From an uncultured Prochlorococcus sp. (GTDB lineage: Bacteria > Cyanobacteriota > Cyanobacteriia > PCC-6307 > Cyanobiaceae), in contig CACOMD010000001.1 in NCBI GenBank assembly GCA_902628235.1, positions 124,001 to 188,000 on the forward strand: a DNA stretch of 64,000 nt, in the 5' to 3' direction. The position numbers and the translations under genes were made by a program. Shown one piece after another: positions 55,220 to 64,000 of this stretch. Numbering within the stretch: position 1 is the first letter of the stretch; the number at the start of each line of letters is the position of its first letter. The notes under the pieces were generated by a model. The model had not been told where the DNA came from and ran no database searches. It saw nothing but the letters and a program-made list of their open reading frames with translations.

Positions 55220-55531
55220 ATGCAATATTTGTTAATTATGTTTGTAAGTATAGATTTATGCTTAGTTCCGATCGGAGTTGGAACTTCTTTGTCACCCTAT
55301 ATTAAAGAATGCAAAAAAATTATTGAAGATAGTAATTTAACTCATCAAATGGGGCCAAATGGAACTGCTATAGAGGGTGATTGGGAAGATGTATTTAAGT
55401 GTGTAAAAAAATGTCATGAGAAAATCCATCAAAAGGGGGCTCCAAGAATATATACAACTATCAAAGTAAATACAAGAATTGACAAGTTACAAAGATTCGA
55501 AGATAAAATAAAAAGCGTTTTAGAGACTTAA
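55220..55531 (+). CDS. MTH1187/YkoF-type thiamine-binding family protein (DUF77-like)
   Basis: VSIDLCLVPIGVGTSLSPYIKECKKIIEDSNLTHQMGPNGTAIEGDWEDVFKCVKKCHEKI; start shifted to internal ATG from track start 55133. Confidence 0.75.
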   Translation: MQYLLIMFVSIDLCLVPIGVGTSLSPYIKECKKIIEDSNLTHQMGPNGTAIEGDWEDVFKCVKKCHEKIHQKGAPRIYTTIKVNTRIDKLQRFEDKIKSVLET

Positions 55532-55603
55532 ATAAGACTCTTAAATATAGAACTTTTAAAATATAAACTCATCTATGTATGTCTTATAAAACAAAAAATA
55601 TAT

Positions 55604-56011
55604 TTATTTTTCAAAACTACAAACTTGATTTATAACACCTAACAAAAGTTTATCACCGTTTGGATATTTCCATTTTGCATTGATATTTTCAAATTCATTA
55701 AATTCATCGGCACCTACAGCAACATCTCTAAAAGTCTTTTCAGTACAATTAATGTCCATTGTGTATAAGATATCTTTAGTTATGTCACTTTTTGTTTTTG
55801 GTATAAATTTACTTAATACTCTTATAGTCCCATCTTCATTTATTTGAATACTTTGCTTATCCCATACTTGTTCACCATACTTACTTCTAGGGACTTCTAC
55901 CCAATTATGTGAAAGCGCATTTAATTCTATAGGAAAAATATTAATTAAAAATATCAAAAGGTAAGCTAATAAAATTTTAAAAGTATTCAAAATTAAGTAG
56001 GCAATCTGCAT
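55604..56011 (-). CDS. Hypothetical exported protein
   Basis: N-terminal hydrophobic segment, 135 aa. Confidence 0.6.
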   Translation of the reverse strand: MQIAYLILNTFKILLAYLLIFLINIFPIELNALSHNWVEVPRSKYGEQVWDKQSIQINEDGTIRVLSKFIPKTKSDITKDILYTMDINCTEKTFRDVAVGADEFNEFENINAKWKYPNGDKLLLGVINQVCSFEK

Positions 56012-56261
56012 TTAGCATAGCAACTTAAAACTTCTAAAAGTTAATAACTAATTTTAATTAAACTTAGTTTGGACAATCAATAATTAATATATCTAAAAAC
56101 AAATATCTAAAAGAAGAACAACAATTATTCGTAAAATAAATTTATTAAGATTTTGTTGTTTACAAATATTTGATAGACTCAAAATCATTATTAATTTTAT
56201 ATGTAAATATGCAGTTTACATTTACTACATACCTTAAGAAATTCAACTTAGATAATTAGAT

Positions 56262-56900
56262 ATGATGAAGTTTAAAAAGTTCCTTTTAATATCTCTATGT
56301 GTATTAGCTGCAATCCTTTTTTATTATTATATAGTCATTGAGTGGAAAGAGGAGATTAATCAGATTGTTCAGAGTATGGGTCCATGGGCACCTATAGGAA
56401 TATTTATCCTAAGAGGTATTAGTACAATCTTTCCAGTAATTTCAAATCTACCATATGCAATTCTTGCAGGAACTGTTCTTAATTTCAAAACTGCCTATTT
56501 AACAATATTTCTTTCTGATTTTATTTCATGCCAAATTGCTTTCTTAATAGCAAGAAAGTTAGGGAGAGATCCAGTAAAAAGATTAGTTGGGAATAAGGCA
56601 ATGAAGAGAATTGAAAGTTTTAATGAAAATCAACTTGAGGGAAATTTCTTTTTAATGACTGGAGTATTAATGACAGGACTTTTTGATTTTCTTAGTTATG
56701 GATTAGGCCTAGGTGGAACCAAATGGCGAATATTTACTTTTTCTTTGCTCCTCTGTCTTGTGATATTTGATGCTGTAGCTGTCGCAGTAGGGGCAGGTTT
56801 AGCTGATGCGGTTTATATAGGTTTTGCAATGATAGGAATGTTTGGACTTGCCATAATTACTGGTTTAATTAAAAAAAGGGTTTCAATATCAAATAGATAA
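56262..56900 (+). CDS. TVP38/TMEM64 (VTT-domain) membrane protein
   Basis: GPWAPIGIFILRGISTIFPVISNLPYAILAGTVLNF; multi-TM. Confidence 0.8.
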   Translation: MMKFKKFLLISLCVLAAILFYYYIVIEWKEEINQIVQSMGPWAPIGIFILRGISTIFPVISNLPYAILAGTVLNFKTAYLTIFLSDFISCQIAFLIARKLGRDPVKRLVGNKAMKRIESFNENQLEGNFFLMTGVLMTGLFDFLSYGLGLGGTKWRIFTFSLLLCLVIFDAVAVAVGAGLADAVYIGFAMIGMFGLAIITGLIKKRVSISNR

Positions 56901-57112
56901 TATGAAAATTTCTTCAGAATTTAGGTAAATATAAAATTATTTGCCCAAACTTTCTCTGTAAAGAATTTAGTCTTTATAAATAATCTGTATTTCTCAGAAT
57001 TATCTTCACTAACTAATTTAAATATAAAAGATATGACATTTTGCAAAAAAAATTTTTGATGGTATAAATTTATGCAAGAATATGTAGTTGTAAAAGAAAT
57101 TGAAATTAACGA

Positions 57113-57292
57113 ATGACCCAATTTAGACCGACATCTTATAAGCGTCCTGGAGAACAAATATCAACTACACCATCTGGAACTAAAATAACTTCTGCTAAAA
57201 ATTTAATGATAGATTCAATGGTAAGAATGATTCAAAAAGCGACAAATCATTCAGTGGAAGAAAAACTTGAAGAAGAATTTAATAACAATTAA
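57113..57292 (+). CDS. 59-aa hypothetical protein upstream of cpeS
   Basis: MTQFRPTSYKRPGEQISTTPSGTKITSAKNLMIDSMVRMIQKATNHSVEEKLEEEFNNN*; overlaps start of next ORF. Confidence 0.6.
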   Translation: MTQFRPTSYKRPGEQISTTPSGTKITSAKNLMIDSMVRMIQKATNHSVEEKLEEEFNNN

Positions 57293-57806
57293 AGAATTTA
57301 TTGATAATAGTATTGGGGAGTGGAAATCTATAAGGAGCACACACACTTTAGCTTTCCAAGAATTTGAAAATACTAACAGCAGCTTAAAAATCTCATATCA
57401 AAGTATAAGCAGTAACAAGGTCTTAGAAATTAAAAATAAATTTAACTCCTCTATGGATATTTCATTCGCAATTAAAATTACATGGAAATCTTTAAGTGAA
57501 TGGGCAACTGAAAATAAATCTCACGAAAGTAATACAATTTTAATTTTTGTTCCAAAAGATGAATTTTCAGGAATATTAATAAAGGAGAAGGGATATGCAG
57601 AGCAAATACCTTCATCTTCTCGATATATTATGGACGAAAGCAATACTTTTAATATTCATACCGAATATAACTCAACTATAAGTGAGGAAAAAATTTGGTT
57701 TCTATCTAAAAATGTTCGCTCTAGATATTCAGTTATTAAAAATAAAATAAATAAGGGGATTTTGCAAACATCCCATGCTACTGAAATAAGAAAAATAATT
57801 ACTTAA
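57267..57806 (+). CDS. cpeS: CpcS/CpeS-family phycobilin lyase-like protein
   Basis: GEWKSIRSTHTLAFQE motif, adjacent to cpeB relic. Confidence 0.75.
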   Translation: MKKNLITIKEFIDNSIGEWKSIRSTHTLAFQEFENTNSSLKISYQSISSNKVLEIKNKFNSSMDISFAIKITWKSLSEWATENKSHESNTILIFVPKDEFSGILIKEKGYAEQIPSSSRYIMDESNTFNIHTEYNSTISEEKIWFLSKNVRSRYSVIKNKINKGILQTSHATEIRKIIT

Positions 57807-58326
57807 GTAAATTGACTATTTTCTCAAAATAAATTCTAGTTTCATTAATTAGATTTGACATTATAATTTTGTTTTCAGCAGTTAAATTCATTGTGGTTTT
57901 TATATCAGATATAGTTGCATCTCTAATCAGCTCTACAACCCGTATTGCGTTAGTGAGAGGCACACCTAAAGATAAATAAGTATTTTTAAGATCTTTTAAG
58001 CAGCTTTTTTCTAAAATAGAATTATCGTTAGTAATTAATAAATAAGTAACATATCTAAGAATAATTTCACCATCTCTTAAGCAGACAGACATCTTGTTTG
58101 TAGTATTAATTGAATTATTTGAATTTAAAGAATCTTCATTCTCACAAATCATCGCTGTAACAGCATCTGCAGCAATAGCATGTGAATTAATTGTTATTGA
58201 ATTAATTGCATCCAATCTGGTATTTGCAGTATTTACAAATTCTTGAATACTTTCAAAATTGTTATCAAGAAAATTTGAAATTTGAAGATGTTTTGCAACA
58301 AGTTTATTATCGCTAAGATTTGGCAT
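57799..58326 (-). CDS. cpeB: Divergent phycoerythrin beta subunit
   Basis: TRLDAINSITINSHAIAADAVTAMICEN and MSVCLRDGEIILRYVTYLL (beta-82 Cys context). Confidence 0.85.
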   Translation of the reverse strand: MPNLSDNKLVAKHLQISNFLDNNFESIQEFVNTANTRLDAINSITINSHAIAADAVTAMICENEDSLNSNNSINTTNKMSVCLRDGEIILRYVTYLLITNDNSILEKSCLKDLKNTYLSLGVPLTNAIRVVELIRDATISDIKTTMNLTAENKIIMSNLINETRIYFEKIVNLLK

Positions 58327-58545
58327 CCTTTTAAATCGGAAGTAATTTCAGTCACTTATATAAAAGGGACTTTATAACAATAGTACAAACTCTTTATTTT
58401 TAAACCTTAATAAAGCGATAAAGCAACTCTTCTTAATGAAAAAAAGAAGATAAAACTATAAACTTTGATATTTATAAAAAATTATATATAGTAAAATTTT
58501 CTGAATAATACGCTATGGTAATCACATAATGGCATTAATTAAATT

Positions 58546-58752
58546 TTGGATAAGAAAGACATCCTATTATCAAAAAAATTGATTTCTTCCTATAAAGAAA
58601 GGTTAGAAAATGAAATTATTAATAGAAGTAATAAGTTAAGAATACCTCAGAAATTATTCCAAGAAATTATCGAAAATAATTCTGAGATTAATGAATTAAA
58701 AACAATATTAAAAAGTTTAGAAACACCCCCATCTTCAAGAGTAGAAGGTTAA
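58546..58752 (+). CDS. Hypothetical protein
   Basis: 68-aa ORF, non-ATG start. Confidence 0.45.
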   Translation: MDKKDILLSKKLISSYKERLENEIINRSNKLRIPQKLFQEIIENNSEINELKTILKSLETPPSSRVEG

Positions 58753-58773
58753 TCCTTTTTTATAATTTAAACT

Positions 58774-61182
58774 GTGTCTCCACAAAACAATTTCCTTTTT
58801 GAATCACTTAATAAAGAACAATTTGAAGCTGTAAATCATGTTTATGGACCATTACTTGTAGTAGCCGGTGCTGGTAGTGGAAAGACTAAAGCTCTTACTC
58901 ATAGAATCGCTAATTTAATTGAAAATAATCAAGTAAATCCATACAACATTTTAGCAGTGACTTTTACCAACAAAGCGGCTAAAGAGATGAAACAAAGACT
59001 TGAAATCATACTTGCAAAAGAGCTTGCAACTATACGCTTTGGTCAGCCATGGTCAACATTAAAAGAATTTGATCAAAATCAACTGAGAACTGCTATACAT
59101 CAAGAAAGATTGCAAGACTTATGGATAGGGACATTTCATTCACTATTTTCGAGATTATTAAGATTTGATATTGATAAATATAAAGATCCAGATGGCCTTT
59201 CATGGAACAGACAATTTTCAATATATGACGAAATAGATTCCCAAACTCTTTTAAAGGAGATTATTACCAAAGAGATGCAATTAGATCCAAAAAAATTCAA
59301 CCCAAAAAAAATAAAATGGGCCATTAGTAATGCCAAGAATCAATGTTTAACTCCAAAAGAACTTGAAGAAAAATCTGAAAATCAAATCGATAAACTTATT
59401 GCCGATGCATATATGAGATATAGGATTGCACTTTCAAGAAACAATGCTCTTGATTTTGATGATCTATTATTATTACCAGTATTTTTATTAAAGCAAAATC
59501 ATAAAGTTAGAGAATATTGGCATAAAAGATTTATGCATATTCTTATTGATGAATATCAAGATACAAATAGAACCCAATATGAGCTTATTAAATTAATTAC
59601 AACTGGGAATACAGATTCAGAACAATTCTTTGAATGGAAAGATAGATCAATATTTGTTGTTGGTGATGCAGATCAAAGTATATACAGCTTTAGAGCTGCA
59701 GATTTCAGAATACTAATTGGTTTTAAAGAAGATTTTAAAAATAAACCAAATGATAAAAGTGATTGCGTTATAAAATTAGAAAATAACTATCGATCGACAT
59801 CAAATATCCTTAGTGCAGCAAATTCATTAATTGAAAATAATACTGAAAGAATAGAAAAAGTACTAAAAGCAACCAAAAGCGATGGAGAGCCATTAAAACT
59901 AATAAGCTGTGATGATGAGATATCCGAAGCAGAAGCCATTACGAGTAAAATAAAAAATTTAAGTAGTAAGAACAATTCACCAAATTGGAGTAAATTCGCA
60001 ATTTTGTATAGAACCAGAGCTCAGTCAAGAGTGATGGAAGAATCTTTAGTTAGGTGGAGGATTCCTTACACCATTTATGGAGGATTACGTTTTTATGATC
60101 GCAAAGAGATAAAGGATGCTATTGCATATTTAAAAGTTCTTATAAATAATGCAGATAATATTAGTCTTTTAAGGATTATCAATGTTCCTAGGAGAGGTAT
60201 AGGTAAAACCACAATAGAGAAACTTAATGAGATAGCTAATAAACTGGAATTACCTTTGTGGGAAGTTATTAATAATAAAGAGTGTTTAATCTCTACTATA
60301 GGAAGATCTTCAAAAGGAATAAATCAATTTACAGAAATGATGAATGAATTAATTTGTTATGTAGAGAATTCAGGTCCATCTCAACTCTTACAATTAATCC
60401 TAGAAAAAAGTGGATATCTTAATGAATTAATCATGAGTGGAACTGATGAGTCAGAGGATAGAAGAAACAATCTCCAAGAATTGGTCAATGCTGCTATTCA
60501 ATATGAGGAGGAAACTGATGATGGAGATGCTGAGGGTTTTTTAGCTACTGCTGCTCTAACTACTGACAGCGATGATAATAAAAAAAATGTATCAAATTCT
60601 GTTACTTTAATGACTTTGCATAATAGTAAGGGCTTGGAATTTCAAAATGTTTTCATAACAGGACTTGAGCAAGGTCTTTTCCCGAGCTATAGGTCGATTG
60701 ATACACCATCATTATTAGAAGAAGAGAGAAGATTATGTTATGTAGGACTAACTAGAGCTAAAGAAAGACTATTTTTAACTCATGCTAGAGAGAGAAGATT
60801 ATGGGGAGGAAATAGAGAAGTTACAATACCTTCTATATTTCTTCAAGAGATTCCAGAAGAATTAATTGATGGAGAGATACCTCAGAGTGGTGGAATTTCG
60901 TTAAAAAGAGATTTTCATTTAGATCGTTTAACAAGAGTTGATCGAAATAATAATTCTGTTAAAAATACGCCGATTAATTCTGTTAGAAGACTTTATTCTG
61001 GTCCTACTAAAGGAGAAAAATGGAAACTTGGAGATCAGTTATTACATTCAAAATTTGGTAAGGGCGAAATTATTCATATTTTTGGAAGTGGAGAAAGAAT
61101 TTCATTAGCAGTTAAATTTGGTGATAAAGGTAGTAAAATCCTAGATCCACGAATCGCACCAATAAGGTCTATTAATTCTTAA
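58774..61182 (+). CDS. pcrA: UvrD/PcrA-type superfamily I DNA helicase
   Basis: VVAGAGSGKTKALTHRIANLI, DEYQDTN, VGDADQSIYSFRAAD, TLHNSKGLEFQNVF. Confidence 0.95.
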   Translation: MSPQNNFLFESLNKEQFEAVNHVYGPLLVVAGAGSGKTKALTHRIANLIENNQVNPYNILAVTFTNKAAKEMKQRLEIILAKELATIRFGQPWSTLKEFDQNQLRTAIHQERLQDLWIGTFHSLFSRLLRFDIDKYKDPDGLSWNRQFSIYDEIDSQTLLKEIITKEMQLDPKKFNPKKIKWAISNAKNQCLTPKELEEKSENQIDKLIADAYMRYRIALSRNNALDFDDLLLLPVFLLKQNHKVREYWHKRFMHILIDEYQDTNRTQYELIKLITTGNTDSEQFFEWKDRSIFVVGDADQSIYSFRAADFRILIGFKEDFKNKPNDKSDCVIKLENNYRSTSNILSAANSLIENNTERIEKVLKATKSDGEPLKLISCDDEISEAEAITSKIKNLSSKNNSPNWSKFAILYRTRAQSRVMEESLVRWRIPYTIYGGLRFYDRKEIKDAIAYLKVLINNADNISLLRIINVPRRGIGKTTIEKLNEIANKLELPLWEVINNKECLISTIGRSSKGINQFTEMMNELICYVENSGPSQLLQLILEKSGYLNELIMSGTDESEDRRNNLQELVNAAIQYEEETDDGDAEGFLATAALTTDSDDNKKNVSNSVTLMTLHNSKGLEFQNVFITGLEQGLFPSYRSIDTPSLLEEERRLCYVGLTRAKERLFLTHARERRLWGGNREVTIPSIFLQEIPEELIDGEIPQSGGISLKRDFHLDRLTRVDRNNNSVKNTPINSVRRLYSGPTKGEKWKLGDQLLHSKFGKGEIIHIFGSGERISLAVKFGDKGSKILDPRIAPIRSINS

Positions 61183-61188
61183 TTAAAT

Positions 61189-62436
61189 ATGGATAATTTA
61201 AATTCATATCTTTATGGAGAATTAAAGAATATACCTTTTAATCTGTTCACAATTCTTACAAGTTACTTAGAAATCCACAAAGATATAAAAGTTGCATTTG
61301 TAGGAGGCTATATAAGAGATTTACTAATTAAAAAATTTCATTCAAATCATTTATTAAAAAGTCTAGATTACGATCTTATTATTGAAGGATCGTCATTATC
61401 GTTGGCAAGATTTATAAAAAAAAATATTAAAAATGTAAAAATTTGTTTGATAAAAGAATTCGAACTTTACAATACTGTAGAAATAAATATTGACAATATT
61501 AAAGTTGATATCGCTTCTGCTAGAGAGGAAAAATATCTTGCCGCTGGATTAAATCCTGCAGTATTTGATTCAAGTATTGAAGATGACTTAAAAAGAAGAG
61601 ACTTTAGTATAAATTCAATCGCTTATGAAATTTCAGAGAAGAAGTTATATGATCCATTTAATGGTATAGAGCATATTAAAAAAAAGGAGCTTAATCTTTT
61701 ACATGAAAACAGCATCAAAGATGATCCAAGTAGATTATTAAGATGTTCAAAATATGCAACAAGATTTGGTTTTAAGATATCAAAAGATTCTTTACATCAG
61801 GCACAAATAGTCCTTAATAAATGGCCATGGAAATACACTAAAAATAAGTATGGTTTTAAATTCCCACCAGGTATAAGTATAAGAATAAGAATGGAACTTA
61901 CTGAAATATTTAAATATGATGATTTAGCAGAAATACTTAAAACTTTAGAAGAATGGAAAGTTTTATCAATATTAAATGAAAATATAAAACTTCATAATAA
62001 ATTTATCAGAGGTTTAAATTGGATAAAAAGGCTCAATGGAAACTATATTCTTTTTCTAATTAAAGATTCAAAATCATTAGAAATAATTTCAGATAGATTT
62101 TTAATAAATCAAAAAGAGAAAAAACATTTAAAAGAATTCTTAGAAATAAGAAATTCTTTACTAGAAAATGAAAAGTCTTTTTATAAATTTTCTCCATCAA
62201 GCTGGACCAATTTTATTGAAGAAAAGAATTTAGATACTGAAACCGTAAAGTTAATTATTTGTGATGGAGGTAAATTTTGGCGTAATTTTTTAAGATGGTT
62301 GCTTACTTATAGATATATACAAAGTGACAAGAATGGAAAGATATTAAAAGAGGAGGGCTGGAAACCTGGGAAAGAGATGGGAGATGAGCTGAAAAGATTA
62401 AGATTTATACAAATAGATAACCTAAGGAAGTATTAA
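61189..62436 (+). CDS. cca: tRNA nucleotidyltransferase/poly(A) polymerase family
   Basis: FVGGYIRDLLIKK, LDYDLIIEG, RRDFSINSIAYE, DDPSRLLRCSKYATRFGF. Confidence 0.88.
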   Translation: MDNLNSYLYGELKNIPFNLFTILTSYLEIHKDIKVAFVGGYIRDLLIKKFHSNHLLKSLDYDLIIEGSSLSLARFIKKNIKNVKICLIKEFELYNTVEINIDNIKVDIASAREEKYLAAGLNPAVFDSSIEDDLKRRDFSINSIAYEISEKKLYDPFNGIEHIKKKELNLLHENSIKDDPSRLLRCSKYATRFGFKISKDSLHQAQIVLNKWPWKYTKNKYGFKFPPGISIRIRMELTEIFKYDDLAEILKTLEEWKVLSILNENIKLHNKFIRGLNWIKRLNGNYILFLIKDSKSLEIISDRFLINQKEKKHLKEFLEIRNSLLENEKSFYKFSPSSWTNFIEEKNLDTETVKLIICDGGKFWRNFLRWLLTYRYIQSDKNGKILKEEGWKPGKEMGDELKRLRFIQIDNLRKY

Positions 62437-64000
62437 TTATTCTTAATATCCACTATCCCAACTTTATACCAACTGTTATCAAGATATTTCTCAAATTTCT
62501 CACTACAACTTATTAATAAAGGACCACAAGTTTGTGGATCGCACAATAGTTTTTTTATTGTTTTCCCCTCTTCAGGAGTAATGCTGTTCCCCAGAACAAA
62601 ATCAATGATTGGTTCATCATATTTGTATCTTAAAAAATCTAAAATTTTATAATTTTCCTCAAACAAGGAACTTTTAATTCCTTTATTTATTAAATCAATT
62701 ACACCTGGATAAGCTTCAAATGAATTCAGATTCAAAACGACCTTGATATCTTCAAGATTTTCTTTTCTTCTATTTATATTAGTTGCCTGAATCATTTCAT
62801 TCAGATGACCTAAAAATCCATAACCAGTAATATCAGTAGCTGCATTAACTATTTGAATTTCAAACTTTTCTTGAATACTGTGAATATTTTCAACTAATTT
62901 TTGCTGACTAGAAACTAAATTTTTAAAAATCTCACCATAACTTTCATACACATTTGTATTTTGCATACATGCTGCAAAAAAAATACCCACTCCCAAAGGT
63001 CTTGACATTAGAAGAACATCTCCAGGCTTCATCCCATATTTATTCCAGGGGTTTTGGTCCGCTTTTAATACACCTTGTACTGATAGAGCCAGTTCAACTC
63101 CAAGAGTATAAGGCTTATGTGAATAATTTCTTGATTCAAAAGTATGTCCTCCTATTATTTCTGCTCCTAACTCATCAAAGATAGATCTTATACCATCAAG
63201 ACTTTGAGAAAAAATATATTTCTGAAAACCATTTTCAATCTTAGGAATTGATATTAAAACTTGTCCAGATATCAATTTGGCTCCGCAAGCCCATAAATCA
63301 GAACATGCATGTAATGCAGTGATTTTTGCATTTAACCAAGGATCACTTACTAGCGAAGGGAAACCATCTACACTCTCAAAAATAATATCTTTATCACTTC
63401 TATATATTTCAGAAGCATCTTCTGGGAATTCAGTAAATGCTTTTAACTGTGAATTTATTAATGATTCATTAAGTACATTTTGAGGAATTTTTGCAGCACA
63501 ACCCCTGCAATCCATAACATCAAAATTTGAGTTACTTTCATTAAAGTTCATCAAAGGTTTTTTGAATTGTTGCAAAAAGTTAGTATCTAAAATATTTTTT
63601 AAAACCCAAAACAGACGAGATGGACCTACTACTAATTTCCCATAAATAGCAAAAGCCATTGGTTGATTATTATTAAATAAATTAACTATTTGTAAACCGC
63701 GTTTTTGAGGGAACCATTTCCTCAAATCTTTATTAACAAAATCATTATTTATATTATTGCATAGAGTTTTAGATGATTTAACGGCTATTATCCCCGATGA
63801 TTTTCGTTTATTGATTCCAACAGAGGCACAATCACCTACAGCATATATATTTAAAAAATCTTTTGCTCTTAAATATTGATTAGTAATAATCCTACCTTTA
63901 TTATCTAATTTTAAAATATTATTTTTGATCCAAGAATGTGGACTATTACCAGTACATAAAAGAACTTTCTTATACTCAAAATTCATATCTTCCTTAATTT
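62433..64000 (-). CDS. selD: Fusion of NADH-dehydrogenase-like flavoprotein with selenide water dikinase (SelD), 5' end beyond window
   Basis: AVGDCAS flavoprotein segment then CRGCAAKIPQ...DAAEIY-like SelD body; frame still open at base 64000 (IKEDMNFEYKKVLLCTG). Confidence 0.85.
   Translation of the reverse strand, partial: IKEDMNFEYKKVLLCTGNSPHSWIKNNILKLDNKGRIITNQYLRAKDFLNIYAVGDCASVGINKRKSSGIIAVKSSKTLCNNINNDFVNKDLRKWFPQKRGLQIVNLFNNNQPMAFAIYGKLVVGPSRLFWVLKNILDTNFLQQFKKPLMNFNESNSNFDVMDCRGCAAKIPQNVLNESLINSQLKAFTEFPEDASEIYRSDKDIIFESVDGFPSLVSDPWLNAKITALHACSDLWACGAKLISGQVLISIPKIENGFQKYIFSQSLDGIRSIFDELGAEIIGGHTFESRNYSHKPYTLGVELALSVQGVLKADQNPWNKYGMKPGDVLLMSRPLGVGIFFAACMQNTNVYESYGEIFKNLVSSQQKLVENIHSIQEKFEIQIVNAATDITGYGFLGHLNEMIQATNINRRKENLEDIKVVLNLNSFEAYPGVIDLINKGIKSSLFEENYKILDFLRYKYDEPIIDFVLGNSITPEEGKTIKKLLCDPQTCGPLLISCSEKFEKYLDNSWYKVGIVDIKNN

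Noticed and set aside
56921-57157. 78-aa minus-strand ORF
   Set aside because: Overlaps the start of the 59-aa ORF upstream of cpeS and lacks plausible protein features.

Overview
The window looks like an AT-rich chromosomal segment of a high-light-type Prochlorococcus. This is inferred from base composition, gene content (psbB, psbT, psbM, petB, petD, psaE, relic cpeB/cpeS) and very short intergenic spacers. Core content includes one rRNA operon on the minus strand (16S, tRNA-Ile, tRNA-Ala, 23S, 5S), minCDE, ctp protease, metK, rpsA, nrdR, prmC, mutM, uvrD/pcrA-type helicase, cca, a selD fusion, tenA-thiD, tatA, a peroxiredoxin and a neutral invertase. Many short single-TM or charged ORFs were read directly from the sequence and are absent from the supplied ORF track. 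The most interesting accessory region lies downstream of tRNA-Phe(GAA), about 49.5-54.6 kb. The 3' end of the tRNA, its terminator and about 200 bp of following sequence are repeated 973 bp downstream, and a degenerate third copy of the repeat core lies at about 54.5 kb. These repeats delimit two 'cassettes': an ORF split by one in-frame TAA, and a 1188-aa autotransporter-like protein with an exact 336-bp internal period. Other leads are a stem-loop-rich, terminator-ending candidate ncRNA at about 0.98-1.33 kb; a translationally coupled three-gene operon (SABATH-like methyltransferase, ELFV dehydrogenase, MSOX-like flavoprotein, with TAATG junctions); an orphan Nif11-like peptide; and relic phycoerythrin genes. 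No integrase, CRISPR array, IS element or prophage was found. All family assignments are by eye, without database searches.
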